Source: Raphanus sativus
Taxonomy: Eukaryota > Streptophyta > Magnoliopsida > Brassicales > Brassicaceae
Assembly: GCF_000801105.2 (NCBI RefSeq)
Contig: NC_079515.1
Span: forward strand, 1,178,001 to 1,242,000
DNA length: 64,000 nt
Direction of reading: 5' to 3'
The notes under the pieces were generated by a model. The model was not told where the DNA came from. It saw only the letters and a program-made list of their open reading frames with translations, and ran no database searches. Both the position numbers and the translations under genes were made by a program. The stretch's first letter is position 1. The number at the start of each line of letters is the position of its first letter. Shown here piece after piece: positions 46,725 to 58,903 of the stretch.

Positions 46725-46840
46725 TCTTACCATATTTAATATCTTCTTTTGGAAAGAAAATCTTGGTGGAAATCTACGTAAAATTCATTTAATTAGTGGA
46801 ATCATAAATAATGGTGGAATCTCTTTTCGAAAAGATTCTT
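46725..46840. repeat. Direct repeat A, left copy
   Basis: It shares TTCTTACCATAT, GGTGGAAATCTACGTAA and AATTAGTGGAATCATAAAT with 50183-50310, in the same orientation. The pair brackets the VID27-like gene. Confidence 0.75.
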
Positions 46841-47377
46841 TGATGGTGGAATCTTGTAATTCTTGACGTTTCTTGATTTTTTGCATCCTTTCGTGTATTC
46901 ATCTAACTTTCTAAAGATTCTGATTCGATTATTCAGAAATAATTTATATATAGGAAGAATATTTACAATCAAAACTGAATATTATATAGGTATACGTTTT
47001 TTTCTTTCTTGTTTGCTACTAGCTCACTAAGTGTATACGTTTATTTTGCAATTGCTTACAGAAGTGTATACGTTATTTATATGCGTAGAATGTAGGGGAC
47101 TAATCTCCTATGTACTAAGTCACAAGTCAGATGATTTTTTGTGGTGTCATAAAAATTATATGTATTACTCTATTTATATATTTTAGCTATTTGGCATATG
47201 GTGTCATACAAATTATATGTATTCGACTTAAAAAAAAACTGTTTTTAGGTAGGTATCTCATTTATATTACCCATTGTTTTGATATATTATATTTTTGTAT
47301 CACACGATTAATATTTAGCAACAAACTCTTTTTTATACAAAGCTAAAATTATGATAATAATATTTATAAATTAATGG
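46841..47377. other. Intergenic, no gene seen
   Basis: AT-rich DNA. A word GTGTCATAAAAATTATATGTATT near 47142 recurs with small changes near 47201, a short local duplication. Confidence 0.4.
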
Positions 47378-49451
47378 TCAATCACTTGCTTGCTTCCTTC
47401 CTCTCTTGCTGGATAAGCTGAAAGAGCTGACTTTCATGGGAGTTGCAATGACCAGAGGCGCTTCAGGAGAACCAGAGACTGCAAAGTTGTCGTTCATGAA
47501 ACGGCTGTCCACAATAGATTCATTTCGAAGGACTATCTTGTAGCAATAGCATTTCTTCATCCCTTCCTGCTCATGGTAGCATTCGTGAGATCCATCCTTC
47601 ACTTGCTGAAAGTTCCATATCACACTGAATTTGCCAACAGTTGCCACAACATGACGCTCTTGTTTCCCATCCTCCGTGACCTATGTAAATATCGAATTTT
47701 ACCACCAGAGGATAAACTTAAGATGGACCAAAAAAAAACAGAAACACCAGGCAACAGAGAAACACTAAATTTGAAAACTGTGAGACAAACTGAAAAAGAC
47801 AAGACAAATGTTGGGAAACTATACTTCAACTAAGTAATAAACTTGCTCAACAGTTAATTTAGACAGAAACACTTGCATAGTCACAACAGAGAAGCATTCC
47901 AGAACATAAGACACCTACTGTTTCAAGTGAAAAGAGGCAAAAATCACATAGACAGAGCTGTGGTTTTAGTAAAGACTTGCACTTAACTATGAACAAGACA
48001 TGCAAAGCAAGAAAGTCAGCAGGAACTAGAGTTTTGCTTACCCATGAAAACTGAGCATTGCGGAACTTGTTGTTGGATCCAGCTAAATGGGCGTGGAGAG
48101 GTGTTAGCTTGAGCAACCTTGGTGCAGACATGTTATTTCCCATGGGACCCTCAAAGCCAGTCGTTGTCTTACCAGCCTTATCAGTGAAAAGGGTAGAGAT
48201 AACAATGAGATATGTATCAGTTGTACCAACAATCCATTTCCCATCGTAAGTAGCGTCCACATGAGTTACAGGGGCACCAAGTCCAGGGAAAGCCGTCTTA
48301 GCCTTATTCAAATTGTCCCTTGAGTAGAGTCTAATCTGGCCATCAAAAGAACCAGTAACAATTGAGCCATCACCAGTAGTTGCAAAGCAACTGAACCCAG
48401 TCCCTCTAGAAAACTGATGCCCCTGAGCCCAAGTCAAGACAGTGGGGGTAGCAAGATCCTGAACCATCCCAACAGGGTCACGCATATCCCATCTGCAAAG
48501 CCTATTGGTGTCCAAACCGAGAAAGGTAGATCCAGATGGGTCGAGTTGAGCAGCTTTAGCATCATTAGTAATGTCAGTCATAGAGATATCGACTCCGTCT
48601 TTCTCAAACTTCCATTCCGAAATAACCTTGCCAGTTTCAATATCAAGCTGATGGATTCCTGGGTTTTGACTCATGAGCAACATGTTGGTCTCAGCTCTCA
48701 TGAGAAGAGCCTTCTTCTTCTTGTTTGGTGGTGAGGCATAAGCAGCGGCGTCAAAGTCAACAAAAACACCAGTCCCCTGAACCCCTTGCCTCATGTTCTT
48801 GAAAACTTGAATACCAGAATCACCTACAAGAAAGCTATTATCCAAAGCACCTAGAGCTAAGCTATGTATGCTCTCCTCACTCGTAGCTTCCTCAAAAGCC
48901 TCAGTAAGGAGGTCCCGTGGGGGGGTCTTAAGCAAAATATCATCAGCTTCTTCCCACATGGAATCATCAGGATTGAAATCTTTGTCAAAGATGTTAGCTT
49001 CATTCAAGTCATCACCATGATTGTTCTCAAACAAGCAATTGTTAAAGCTGCTTACAAAGGCGGTTAGGAGGTCTTCTCCTCCGCTGCTGAAGCTCAACGC
49101 CCAATATCCACCTTGAGCAACGAACTCAGCTCTTTGATCTTTATACGCCTTCTTCAACCGCATTTCATCGGAGACCTTCTCTCGGATCTTACTCCCGACC
49201 TTCAGAACCCACCATTCCTTCTCCGAGTCTTCGTGGGATGATGTCGTCTTGAGGAAGCAGTAAGAGGTGAGTTTCTCAGCTGCGACCCATTTGGCTTTGG
49301 GAGTGTTTCCATTGATGTAGCGCAAAAGCTCAACCGAGTTAGGAGGTGCTTCTTGCTCCTCCGTTGATGTGTATTTCAGCTTCAAAGCTCTGAGCTTTGT
49401 TTCAACTTCGTCTAGTACTGATGAAGGAGATTTTAGACAACGACGATCCAT
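47378..49451 (-). CDS. VID27-like protein (CYPRO4/DEM family)
   Basis: Two exons (49451-48042 and 47680-47378) encode 570 residues. The protein has the N-terminal region [15 protein letters not shown], a PH-like part ([18 protein letters not shown]), the acidic linker [13 protein letters not shown] and a C-terminal VID27 beta-propeller with blades such as [20 protein letters not shown] (here QIRLYSRDN) and [12 protein letters not shown]. Relatives are needed for meristem and embryo growth in tomato (DEM); the molecular role is unclear. Arabidopsis paralogues are about 645 residues with a long acidic N-terminus, which is missing here. No such gene sits at this place in the Arabidopsis order I recall, so it is probably a transposed duplicate. 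The frame is intact. Confidence 0.82.
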
Positions 49452-49659
49452 GAAGGAGATTCAAATGTAGGTAGGTGGAGAAGAGCGCAAGTTCGAAATT
49501 TGAAAACTAGGGTTTCTTTAGAGCAGGTGTTCACTAACTAACTAACTGGCAACAGCCGGTATATAAGGTTGGTAGTATAATTAAACACCGGTGATAGCCA
49601 GTTCAAATGGATTATTTTATTATTTATTATTTTAAGGGCCAAAACATACAAGCCCTAGC

Positions 49660-49800
49660 TAGTATGAACCGACGACAATGAACCACCCTACGATAAATAC
49701 ATGAACCGAAATAAAAACCAGAAATGCGACAATGAAGACCATAAGATACATATATAAACCGAAATTGAAAACACAACCATATGATCAAGTGAGCAGGAGA
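49660..49800. repeat. Direct repeat B, left copy
   Basis: It shares ATACATGAACCGAAATAAAA and ATGCGACAATGAAGACCATA with 50600-50745. It lies just upstream of the VID27-like gene start. Confidence 0.8.
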
Positions 49801-49803
49801 GTA

Positions 49804-49928
49804 TCAATCAGCATGATCAAGGTAGGTCTCAACATCTCCATGTGAACCACCCTCTATCTTAAGCTTCCTCGGGTGTTGAGTGTCTGCGTTGTAGTAGAGC
49901 AGATAATGCGATCCGTCACTCTGAACTG
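49804..49928 (-). pseudogene. C-terminal fragment of an unidentified gene
   Basis: The minus strand is open with coding-like composition, reading DGSHYLLYYNADTQHPRKLK then IEGGSHGDVETYLDHAD and a stop at 49804-49806. No start or upstream exon was found. I do not recognise the family. Confidence 0.4.
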
Positions 49929-50182
49929 ATTGCGTTGCTCAAAGAAGTTTGTAATGACAAACAATCTAATCAAAGAGTTGTGATTCTTCATGCATTTATA
50001 TATTGCTGAATCGGATCGGATATCCGATTTCCAAAATTTTAATATTTGTGATTTACTTCGATTTTGACGGCTATTGATTTTTAGTATTTAATTTGTTTCG
50101 AAAACTTACGGATATCCAGAACTTTTGAATCGAATCGAAACGAATAACGAATCAAATCAAATTTAACGGTTAAAATGTCCAT

Positions 50183-51260
50183 TCTTACCATATGTAATGT
50201 CTTCTTTTGAAAAATGAAAGGGAAATAAATTTTGGTGGAAATCTACGTAACATTCAATTAATTAGTGGAATCATAAATTATTGAGGAATCTTTTTTTCAA
50301 AAAGATTCTTCACAATTAAAAAAAAATTACTTTAACTTTGTATAATTTTTACTTATATTTTATAAATTTTTACTTATATTTTATTAAAACTTATATGCAA
50401 ACAAATTTATATTTATTTAATAATAATAATGATATTTATAAAAATATTAATTGTGTTTATATATAATTTTTATTAATAAATATGTTACACAAATAAGAAG
50501 AAACAACTAAACAAATTAAGCAATCATTTTAGGGTGGTTCACCTGATTCTTCTCTGTACAGGAAGAGCAAGCGACGTCTTGCCTTGGATTGGCGCAGGTA
50601 CCGACGACAATGAACCATAAGATCAAATACATGAACCGAAATAAAAACCAGAAATGCGACAATGAAGACCATAAGATAAATATATAAACCGAAATTGAAA
50701 ACACAACCATGAACCATATGATGGTCTACAGGAGAGTATCAGCATATGATCGAGTTATTGGATTAAGCTTGAAATAACTTAAGCAATAAGTTATCTATTT
50801 CCTACCGAGTTATAGATTAGGAAAAAGAAAAGTTCTAAAGTGTTTAGGAATTATCTAAATACTTATGTTTATTGAGATTAGGATTTTATAAAATTAGTTG
50901 TATAGCCATATTTTTTTTAATATTATCACCGATATTTTCAGTGTAATCAATCATAATTTACTAAAATAAATTGTTAACACAAAATCTCACAATTAGAAAA
51001 AAATACTTTAACTTTATATAATTTTTACTTATATTTTATTAATTTTTACTTATATTTTTATTAAAGCGTATATGAAAACATAATTTATATTTATTTAATA
51101 ATAATGATATATATAAAAATATTAATTTTGTTTATATAATTTTTATTAATAAATATGTTACACAAATAAGAAGAAACAACTAAACAAATTAAGCAATCAT
51201 TTTCGGGTGGTTCACCTGATTCTTCAATTTCAGGAACAGGAAGCGACGTCTTGGCTTGGA
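50183..51260. repeat. Nested direct and tandem duplications
   Basis: The order is repeat A' (50183-50310), C (50318-50590), B' (50600-50745) and C' (50995-51260). C and C' share AATATGTTACACAAATAAGA and ACTAAACAAATTAAGCAATC. Each C copy ends in a minus-strand open stretch with RRQSKPRRRFLFL or a variant and NHPKMIA, so they carry duplicate ends of an unidentified gene. The pattern requires at least two duplication events. Confidence 0.75.
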
Positions 51261-51422
51261 TTGGCGCCGGTACTGTTCTTTGAAAGCTTTCATCACGTAT
51301 TGATGTTCTCTATTTCTTGCAAACACGTAGGCATTCACACAGATTTTAATCATCAGACATCTATCAGGTCCGAACGCATGCATATATACCATCAGTTTGT
51401 GCTCTACCTATTTTTTGTTTCG

Positions 51423-51971
51423 TGGTGGTAGTTATTTTTTTTCTTTTTTGTTAACCGAGGGTCCCAGGTCGAACCCAGACACAATGCCGGCTTAGGTGGG
51501 GGGACAAACGGTGCGACCTCCTCGGGTCCAGTCCGATGTCCCTCCATTTCTTAATAGTCAAGGGGTCCGGAATTTAAAAAATATATGTAATTTTATGTTA
51601 AAAATATCTATAAAAGGGTTAAAAAGTTTTTTATATATATAAATATTTGGTTTCATCACAATTTTCTAAAAATATACTCACAATATTTGTTTTTAAAAAT
51701 AAAATTTATCAAAAACTTTGAACTAATATTAATTGAAGGGTCGAACTTTTTTTTTTTTGCACTAGGATTCATAAAACTGTTGAGCCGGTCTTGCCCAAAC
51801 ATCCTTCAAGGTCCGCAGCAGCCACGTCATTTTCGCCCCAGGAAATAGCAGGGTGGACCCCAGTGGCCCAACAATGGGATATATCTGAGGGGAGGGTCGA
51901 ACTTGCGGCCCTTAGAACCATTGTGAGCCGCCTCACGCCACTCGACCACCAACGTCGGGTTGGTGGTAGTT
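51423..51971 (-). mobile_element. Composite SINE-like element with target duplication
   Basis: The repeats TGGTGGTAGTT at 51423-51433 and 51961-51971 flank about 527 bases. On the minus strand the element begins near 51955 with a tRNA-like head (A box TGGCGTGAGGCG, B box AAGTTCGACCC) and ends in an A-rich tail at 51434-51450. A second B-box-like GGGTTCGACCTGG lies near the tail, and the middle (51560-51750) is AT-rich. It is either a long dimeric SINE or one SINE inserted into another. Not a functional tRNA. Confidence 0.65.
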
Positions 51972-53070
51972 GTTAAACCCTTGCTTTCATCAAATAACCA
52001 GTTCAGGTTAAGAAACAATCAAAAGGTGCCAAGTTTGAAACTCTGGACGTCAAGTCAAGACATTGCTTTCATGAGATGTGAAAATAGAAAAATTAAAGAT
52101 AGTGATGGTTTACTACTATCAGTGGAAAAACTTAAGGAGGAGGGATATATTACCATCTAGTGAACATCTGATGCATAACATCTGGTCCTGTCTTCTTTCT
52201 GAAGCATGAAAAGATCACTTCTCAGCATTGTAGTAACTAGTAACTAATAATCACACCTCACTTTACAGCAATCTTATAAAACTAAGTAAGCCAAGTTCTA
52301 ATGAACTTATTAATAAATGTTTTGTCTTCTATTGATATCATAATCATGAGGAATGGAGCATGCATGAGCTCCATCATCACCGTCTAGACTTATACATGCC
52401 TTTTACTACAACGTTAACACTTTGTAGTCGTGTCACAGTCTGTTGTCCAGGATTGTCTTATTAATAAGTACTCAAAGAAGAAGAAAAATGATATTCAAAT
52501 AAATGAGAGCTGTTTAGATAAGTTACAAAAGAAAACACAGAGACAATACTCAAATGACTTAAACCCCTATCAAGATAGATATACAGGATTTTGTTTATAC
52601 TTAATTCAAAGCCAAGAAGAAGAATAACAGAAGCACAAAGTTTGAGAGAGATAAAATACAGCATAGATGTATTGTCTCTGTGTTTATAACATTCATTTAC
52701 GTTTTAACTACAGAGTACAATACGATGCATGATTCATTCGAAATATACAACCAAATAAGAATTATATCACATTCAAAAGCATACTTTGAGCATTATAATA
52801 TCACCTTCATAAGCTACTTATGTGCCAAGCTAAATGGGCTTGAACCCGAAACATTAAACTCGCACGAGGGAACTATGCATAATAATGTTGGTATTTATAA
52901 CACATAGTAAGTGCAACCCTCTAATAAGCAGCGTATACATTGGCTCTTGGTTTACCTTTGGATTGTACTGTAACCAAAGCTTCACGTTGTGAGGTTTATA
53001 GGTAAAATAATCCCTAGAGGCTATAGCGGCGAGAGTGAGAGAAGTTAAGACATTATACTCTAGCGTTTAT
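51972..53070. other. Intergenic, no intact gene
   Basis: 52270-52380 resembles the flanks at 33250 and 41440-41540 (shared AGTAAGCCAAGTTCTA with 33250; TTATTAATAAATGTT-like and ATCATAA words with 41460). This is a third copy of that flank. The rest is AT-rich without recognisable features. Confidence 0.45.
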
Positions 53071-54901
53071 TCAGGAAACAGTCCGACCATAGCATATTGA
53101 TGCAATGTACAAATTTTTCGCCCATTTGTCCTGAACCCAAAAATAAAAGATTCAAGCAGTCAGTACATAGAGCAAACCAATGGGGGAAGAAATCAACGTC
53201 AGTTTTTATGTGTTTTTGTTTATTATAAAGAGTTATATGGCTGAGAACAAACCTTGACATGGGTGCTTGGGAAAGCAGAAGTGCGAAGAGTCTCTTGGGT
53301 TTCATCGGTTATTTTTCGTTTAGGTATACTCAATATGAGAGCTGCTTGATCTGCCGTTGCAGCCATTGATGTTATCCTGAATCCACTCTCCCACCTTCTA
53401 TGGATTCCTTCACTTGGGTACAAAAAGTCCAGCTCCACCACCTTATCAATATATACACACAACATAAACACCTTTAATACATTATCCTGCTTTAGAAAAA
53501 AAAAAATATGTTGAGATAATTGGAACCTGTTCGGAATAGCCTGAGTTTCTGGACATTACTATACCCCAACGACTCCCAGCAGTGGTCATGGAGGTTACAT
53601 GAAACCCTTCTTTCCACTTTTTATTTATCCATTTGAATGGGAATGAGTCGCTGACTTTGTAAGATTGCTGGGTATAAGGAGTTCCTATCATACATATCAC
53701 ATGAAGTTAGAATAAGTAAAACGGCTCCATGCCACACCTAAGATTCACTAAGTAAGACATGAGGAGAGTTATGAATACCACCAACCTTTCGACATAACGA
53801 CCAACGAGCTTCCGTTATCAGCACCAGCTATGGAACTGATATAGTAGTTCTTTTCCCATTGTTCCATGATCCAGTCCTGCAAAGAATCAAGAAACAAAAC
53901 AGTCAGGTGCTGGGAGTCGAGCATACGTCTGATAGATATAGAATGATTCGGCTGAATTTACCTTGTGCAAGAAGACTGTGGACAATTCATAGACTTGAGA
54001 GCTGAACCCAGTCCCAGCATCCATGATGAGGGCCCAGAGATTAGCTGCTGATGCTACACAGCTTATGTAAAGGCCATCCTCGTTACCTTTCTCTACATGC
54101 TGTGCCAGCCTTGTCTCCGCAACATTGTAATGATATCTACAAAGAGCAACAAAGATTGACCCGTTATGCAAAAAGGGAAGCCATCCAGAAATGAGTGATG
54201 AGCAATCATTCAAATGTGTAGTAATTACCTCTGTTTCATAGGACGACGTGCATTATAGACTGAAATCCACTGGGTAGCAGGACTTCCGATTCTGATTTTC
54301 TTCCTCGGCTGTTCATCCTCTTCCAAATTGATAAGCAATCTTCCTCGTTTTTGGCCAACCTATTCATGCAAAAGCAAAATATCAGCATTTCATAAAAAAT
54401 ACTTAACAATAGTGATAACAAAAAGACAGCCCACCTTCAGAGCACCGTCAATTCTAATCGGTCTAGATATAGCACATGGCTCGATGAGAGTATCAAAAAT
54501 CGAGATAAGCTTGGCGTAGTTGGGCTCCTCGTCAAACTTCATGTTAGTAACTGCCTCCAGGAAAAGCTTGAACGGGGGAGGACAGAAACAGCACATCAAT
54601 TCAGGAGAGGTTGACATCTTTTTCTTGCAAACAAGAAAGCTCTTGTTGTCACCCTGCCGTACAAAGACCATATATATCACTGAGCAGAACCGAAACTTTA
54701 AAAAGATATTTTGGTTGTGAATACAGCGATAGAAAAACTCACCTGATAACCTTGCCATGGCAACTTCCCCCGCATCAGAAATATTAACGTATAAGCCAGT
54801 GACTCTAGATCATCTCTCCGACTTCCAGTACGACCAAGATGTGCATGACAGCTTGCATACCGTATCGTTCCCCTGCATATGAAGCAAAATATAGATGTAA
54901 G

Positions 54902-54960
<59 letters not shown>

Positions 54961-56713
54961 CTTAAAAAAAAAGTAGGAGGTAACAAGCAGCAACCAACAA
55001 TACCTGAATACATCTGGTTTTTGATCATACTCAACATGCTGGCCAGAGTGCGAATCTTTCCATCTTGATGCTGAAATAAATGATCATCTATGTTAATAAC
55101 AATTACAAATATTTCACAAAACTTTGCAGAGATAAAAATAAGTTGAGAAACACAACATATTTAGATGTTTGTAAACATATTACAGACACTCACCTAGACC
55201 GAGATCGATAAGGTATAGTTTCTTCTCGTCTGCTGTTCCTGGCTGACCAAGTAAAAAGTTTTCTGGTTTCACATCTTCATGCACAAACCTGGTTTGATGT
55301 AGGGATTGAACATGGCATCACAGTCAGCTCAATGATATGTATTTTGTTCGAAATAAATGGAATTATTTGCTAAGAAGTTGGAAACAACAAAAAAAAAAAT
55401 AGCACTAACCCCTTCATATGCAGTTTCTCAAGAATAGATATGGCCTCCACTGCAATGCACGCTACCATGTTTGGTGACATCCTATCACATGTGATGATAC
55501 ATTTAGAACATCTGTATGAGCATGGCTGATATGAAAATATATTAAGATCAGAGTGCTTACGATTGAGCCAAAGAGTTCCAAACATCCCAGAGACTAGGGC
55601 CGAGCATGTCCATGACCTGAAAAAAATTATAGATGTTTCTTCAGAAAAGATACCTTATTACTCTCAGAGTGTAGCCAGGCTCATAGACAACGCTTACCAG
55701 GATGTAAAAATCTCCTTGACGACCCTTATGATGTACAGCAGGAATTCCATAACAGCTATTGAGCGTACTTTACAGCAGGAAAAAAGAAGAAAGAACAGAT
55801 AAGTAGTGACAAATAAGGAGACGAGAAACTAGTAAAGAAAGACTTACTTGTACACTTGCCACTCGTAAGGTGGGCCAAAATTACATCCTTTACTATTTCT
55901 GTGTTCAAGTTTCAGAGCTACCTGAAAAGGAAAAAAGAATAAACTCTTATAAAAAACTCAAATTTTTTGGTCCAACCCTCATGATTTTCAGCAGGCTTTT
56001 TTCTACTATACCTCAATTGCATCTGCTCCAATCCTATCACTTCCACCGCTCACCCTTCTGCCAACATAAACTTGACCAAAGCCACCCTTACCGAGTTTCC
56101 TCTCCGTCTTATAAACAGGAGAATTTCCAACTTGTACCTAGACAAAAAAAATGAAGCTATAGTAAATCTCTCAAAGGAAAATGAAAAGCTGACACAATGC
56201 TCAACATAATTAGCATAGCTAGCAAACCACATACCAATAAAAGATCTAAAGAGTTCCAAGATGATGAATGAAGGTGAAAAAGATAATATGATGAACTCAA
56301 AAATATCTTTGCATAAATCCGGTGACTGATGTTATAAAGTTAACAGAAGTTACCCTTTCAGGGACTGGACCCATGGTGGAATCTTCTTCCATGCCTGCTA
56401 TTTTCTCTGGGCTTCCGCCTTCAACAGCAATATCCTTATCAGCTGGACGAACCTCACAAGGTTCAGGCGCAAAGTCAGTCAACCTGATAATACCCCTGCC
56501 CCTACCAGCAGCAGCAGTTGGTCTAGGAGGTACCGCGCCTTTAGCTAAAGCAGCAGCATTATTCCCCCTTCCTCTACCACCACCTCTTCTCCGTGTAGCA
56601 GTCTGAGGAGGAGGAAGTAGGATATTATCTGCTTGCTGGACAACTAGCTGAGGGTTATGCTGATGATCTTCAATGCGTCTCGATCTCCTAGCTCCACTTC
56701 TTAACTCTCGCAT
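53071..56713 (-). CDS. MLK2: MUT9-like/casein-kinase-1-related Ser/Thr kinase
   Basis: Sixteen exons encode 690 residues, starting at 56713 (first exon to 56354) and ending at 53071. The N-terminal 120 residues are basic and rich in Arg/Gly ([19 protein letters not shown]). The kinase domain follows: Gly loop [16 protein letters not shown] Lys in VALKLEH (about 166), catalytic loop [11 protein letters not shown] (Asp about 258), metal motif DLGL (about 281) and the CK1-type [14 protein letters not shown] nuclear-localisation-like [10 protein letters not shown] and RKKIRIG come next, then a long C-terminal domain. In Arabidopsis these kinases (also called PPKs) phosphorylate histone H3 and light-signalling proteins in the nucleus. 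The catalytic loop has HED where I recall HGD in relatives. Position matches At3g03940. Confidence 0.9.
54904..54960. repeat. AT/GT microsatellite in a kinase intron
   Basis: About 23 AT units are followed by five GT units, inside the intron between exons 8 and 9 of the kinase gene. It is a likely length polymorphism. Confidence 0.95.
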
Positions 56714-57929
56714 TCTTTTACTCCATGTAAGATGTAAAAAGTCTCTTCTTTACTTTTTTTCAGTCACGTCTGTGTCACAAAAAGAGAAGAGTTGTGTAAC
56801 TGATCATCTGACATTATATACAAATCCAAAGCAATGAGTAACAACTAACAACACAGAGATTCGGAGAAAAGGCTATAGCTGTGAACATTCATCAGTATCA
56901 TAAAAATAAGCTCAAATCATCTCATCTTCCAAAAGTCACGATCTTTTGCTTAGCTATACAAAATCACAACAACAACCACAGGAATCGAATCGAATCGAAT
57001 CAGAGATGTCAAAAGTCTATTTTACCAGAAGATCGAGCTTGTTATCTGTAGATAATACTTCGATTAATAACGACGATCGGACAGACGGTGAATAGGATCT
57101 CGATCCAGAACAAACAAACCAGAAAAAAAACTTTCAGATCTCTCGAGTTCCAGAAAAAAAAATGAGAGAAACCGATTAGCTTCCTTCTCAATCGTGGAGT
57201 GACGATTTCGAATGTGAGAAAACTTCTGAGCTGTGAAGTTGAGACACGTTGAAATATTACAGAGGTAGAGAGAGAGAGGTAGTTGCTTGCCGCTAGATTT
57301 AGTTAGGGTAATAATGAAGAAGAAGATGACAGATTGATGAATTTTTTGGAGTTAAGAAGAAAAACATTAATTTTGCGAGTTTTTTTTTATTTATTTAAAA
57401 ATAGTTTTGCAACGTTAACTTTTTTTTTTTATGTAATGATGTTTCGTGAGTGTGCAGTGCACCCAGTGGTTGATGCCGAATGGTTTGCGCTTTAATTGGT
57501 TATCGCTTTGGGTCCTCCCGCGTGAATTTTCTTTTCTGTGGCTGTTTTTTTTATTAATTTTATTTTAAATATTTGTTTTTATTTTTTACGTCTGAAATAT
57601 TCTTATATATTGGTTAAAAAAATTATGAAGACAGCTTAAAGCGACAATTTAAATAAAACGAGCGTAAATTTGTGATTTTTTGTAATAATTTATAACATGT
57701 TGTCTGTAACAAATATTATCTCCTTGGGAATATAAATTTTAATATTTTTTGTTTGATAAAAATGAACATTTGTATTTTAATACATTTTTTACTTTTTTAT
57801 ATTTTTAATCTATTACTATTAAAATAAACATTTTATTATTTTGATATTTGTTAAAATATCTAAAGTATAAAAACGGAAAGACTTATCATTTTAAAATACT
57901 GTACCTACAAACTGTGTATGTACAATGAA
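56714..57929. promoter_or_regulatory. Kinase 5' leader and promoter, then AT-rich spacer
   Basis: Upstream of the kinase start, purine/pyrimidine-rich stretches near 57120-57320 look like the 5' leader. A leader intron is possible (splice-like CTTAC/CTCAC words on the minus strand), but I could not fix it. 57400-57929 is AT-rich without features. Confidence 0.4.
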
Positions 57930-58903
57930 CTAGATCATGACCCGTGCGACCGCACGGGTATTAATTTTCTATTTTACTTTTTATTTATTTATACTAAATT
58001 ATGTATTTTTAATATTTGATCGTTTTACATTACTAAGTTAGGGATGAGTACTTGGATATCCACTCGGATTCGATTAAAATCTATTCAAATTTGAGATTTT
58101 CGAGTTTAAAATTTTCATCTCTATTCAAGTATTTATAAATATTGGTTCCGGTTTGATTTAGATATTTTTGGGTTCGGTTCGGCCTCGGATAACCCGTTTA
58201 AATTATTTTAAAATTTTCAAAATTTATATATACTTTAAATTTTTCGAAATTTATAAATTTAAGTAATGTAAGCCAAAATACCTAAATTTTAAATTAAAAC
58301 AGGTTTAGCTTGAATATTTGGATAGAAAATAAGTATATATTTTAAGTATTTTTGGTGTTTTGATTATTGTTTACCTACTTTAGATGTTTACATTTGACTA
58401 TTTTAAATATTTTTAAATATTTTAGACAACTTTAAAATAGTTTATATTTTGGATATTAACCCGATATCTATGCATAGTATACTTATATCGGTCTATTTAT
58501 GAATGAAAAGTAAACGATGATTTTATATAAACCCAGAACAGTGTTTATATAAACTATAAAATATCAAATATAAAATATAAAATAGGGCAATTAAAAAGTT
58601 AATGTTTATAGATGACATTTGGTGAGACATACGAAATGTATGGTCGTTAGTGAATGTTAGTTTTCGACCTACCAAAAAAAGTGAATGTTAGTTTTCGTTT
58701 ATAATTTGGAAACATACGAAGTGTACTGTGTACGCATCTATATTATAATTATAGGTAGGATGCGAAAGAGAATGTTTATAGTTATTAGTAAACGTCATTT
58801 AAGGAAATATATTAAAGTTGGTTAAGATAGGTAAAATAATAGGAAGACCAACTTTAAAATCCACCTAGAAGAAGTTGTAATGTTTCTGTTTTAATAATAT
58901 AGA
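57930..58903 (-). mobile_element. Non-autonomous Helitron (0.97 kb), reverse orientation
   Basis: Read on the minus strand the element starts TCTATATTATTAAAACAG at 58903. It ends with a perfect 8-base-pair hairpin CCCGTGCG-GT-CGCACGGG (57941-57958), a spacer and CTAG at 57930, flanked by host A and T. The interior shows no helicase. It is the same family as the elements at 2725 and 4133. Confidence 0.82.

Noticed and set aside
47859..48041. Continuation of the VID27-like exon to a stop near 47859
   Set aside because: A GTAAG donor at 48041 joins in frame to an acceptor at 47681 and the conserved C-terminal exon; the continuation is intron sequence.
51890..51958. Ser-tRNA-like sequence on the minus strand
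   Set aside because: It has A and B boxes only and no full cloverleaf, and it sits at the head of a retroelement with an A-rich tail.
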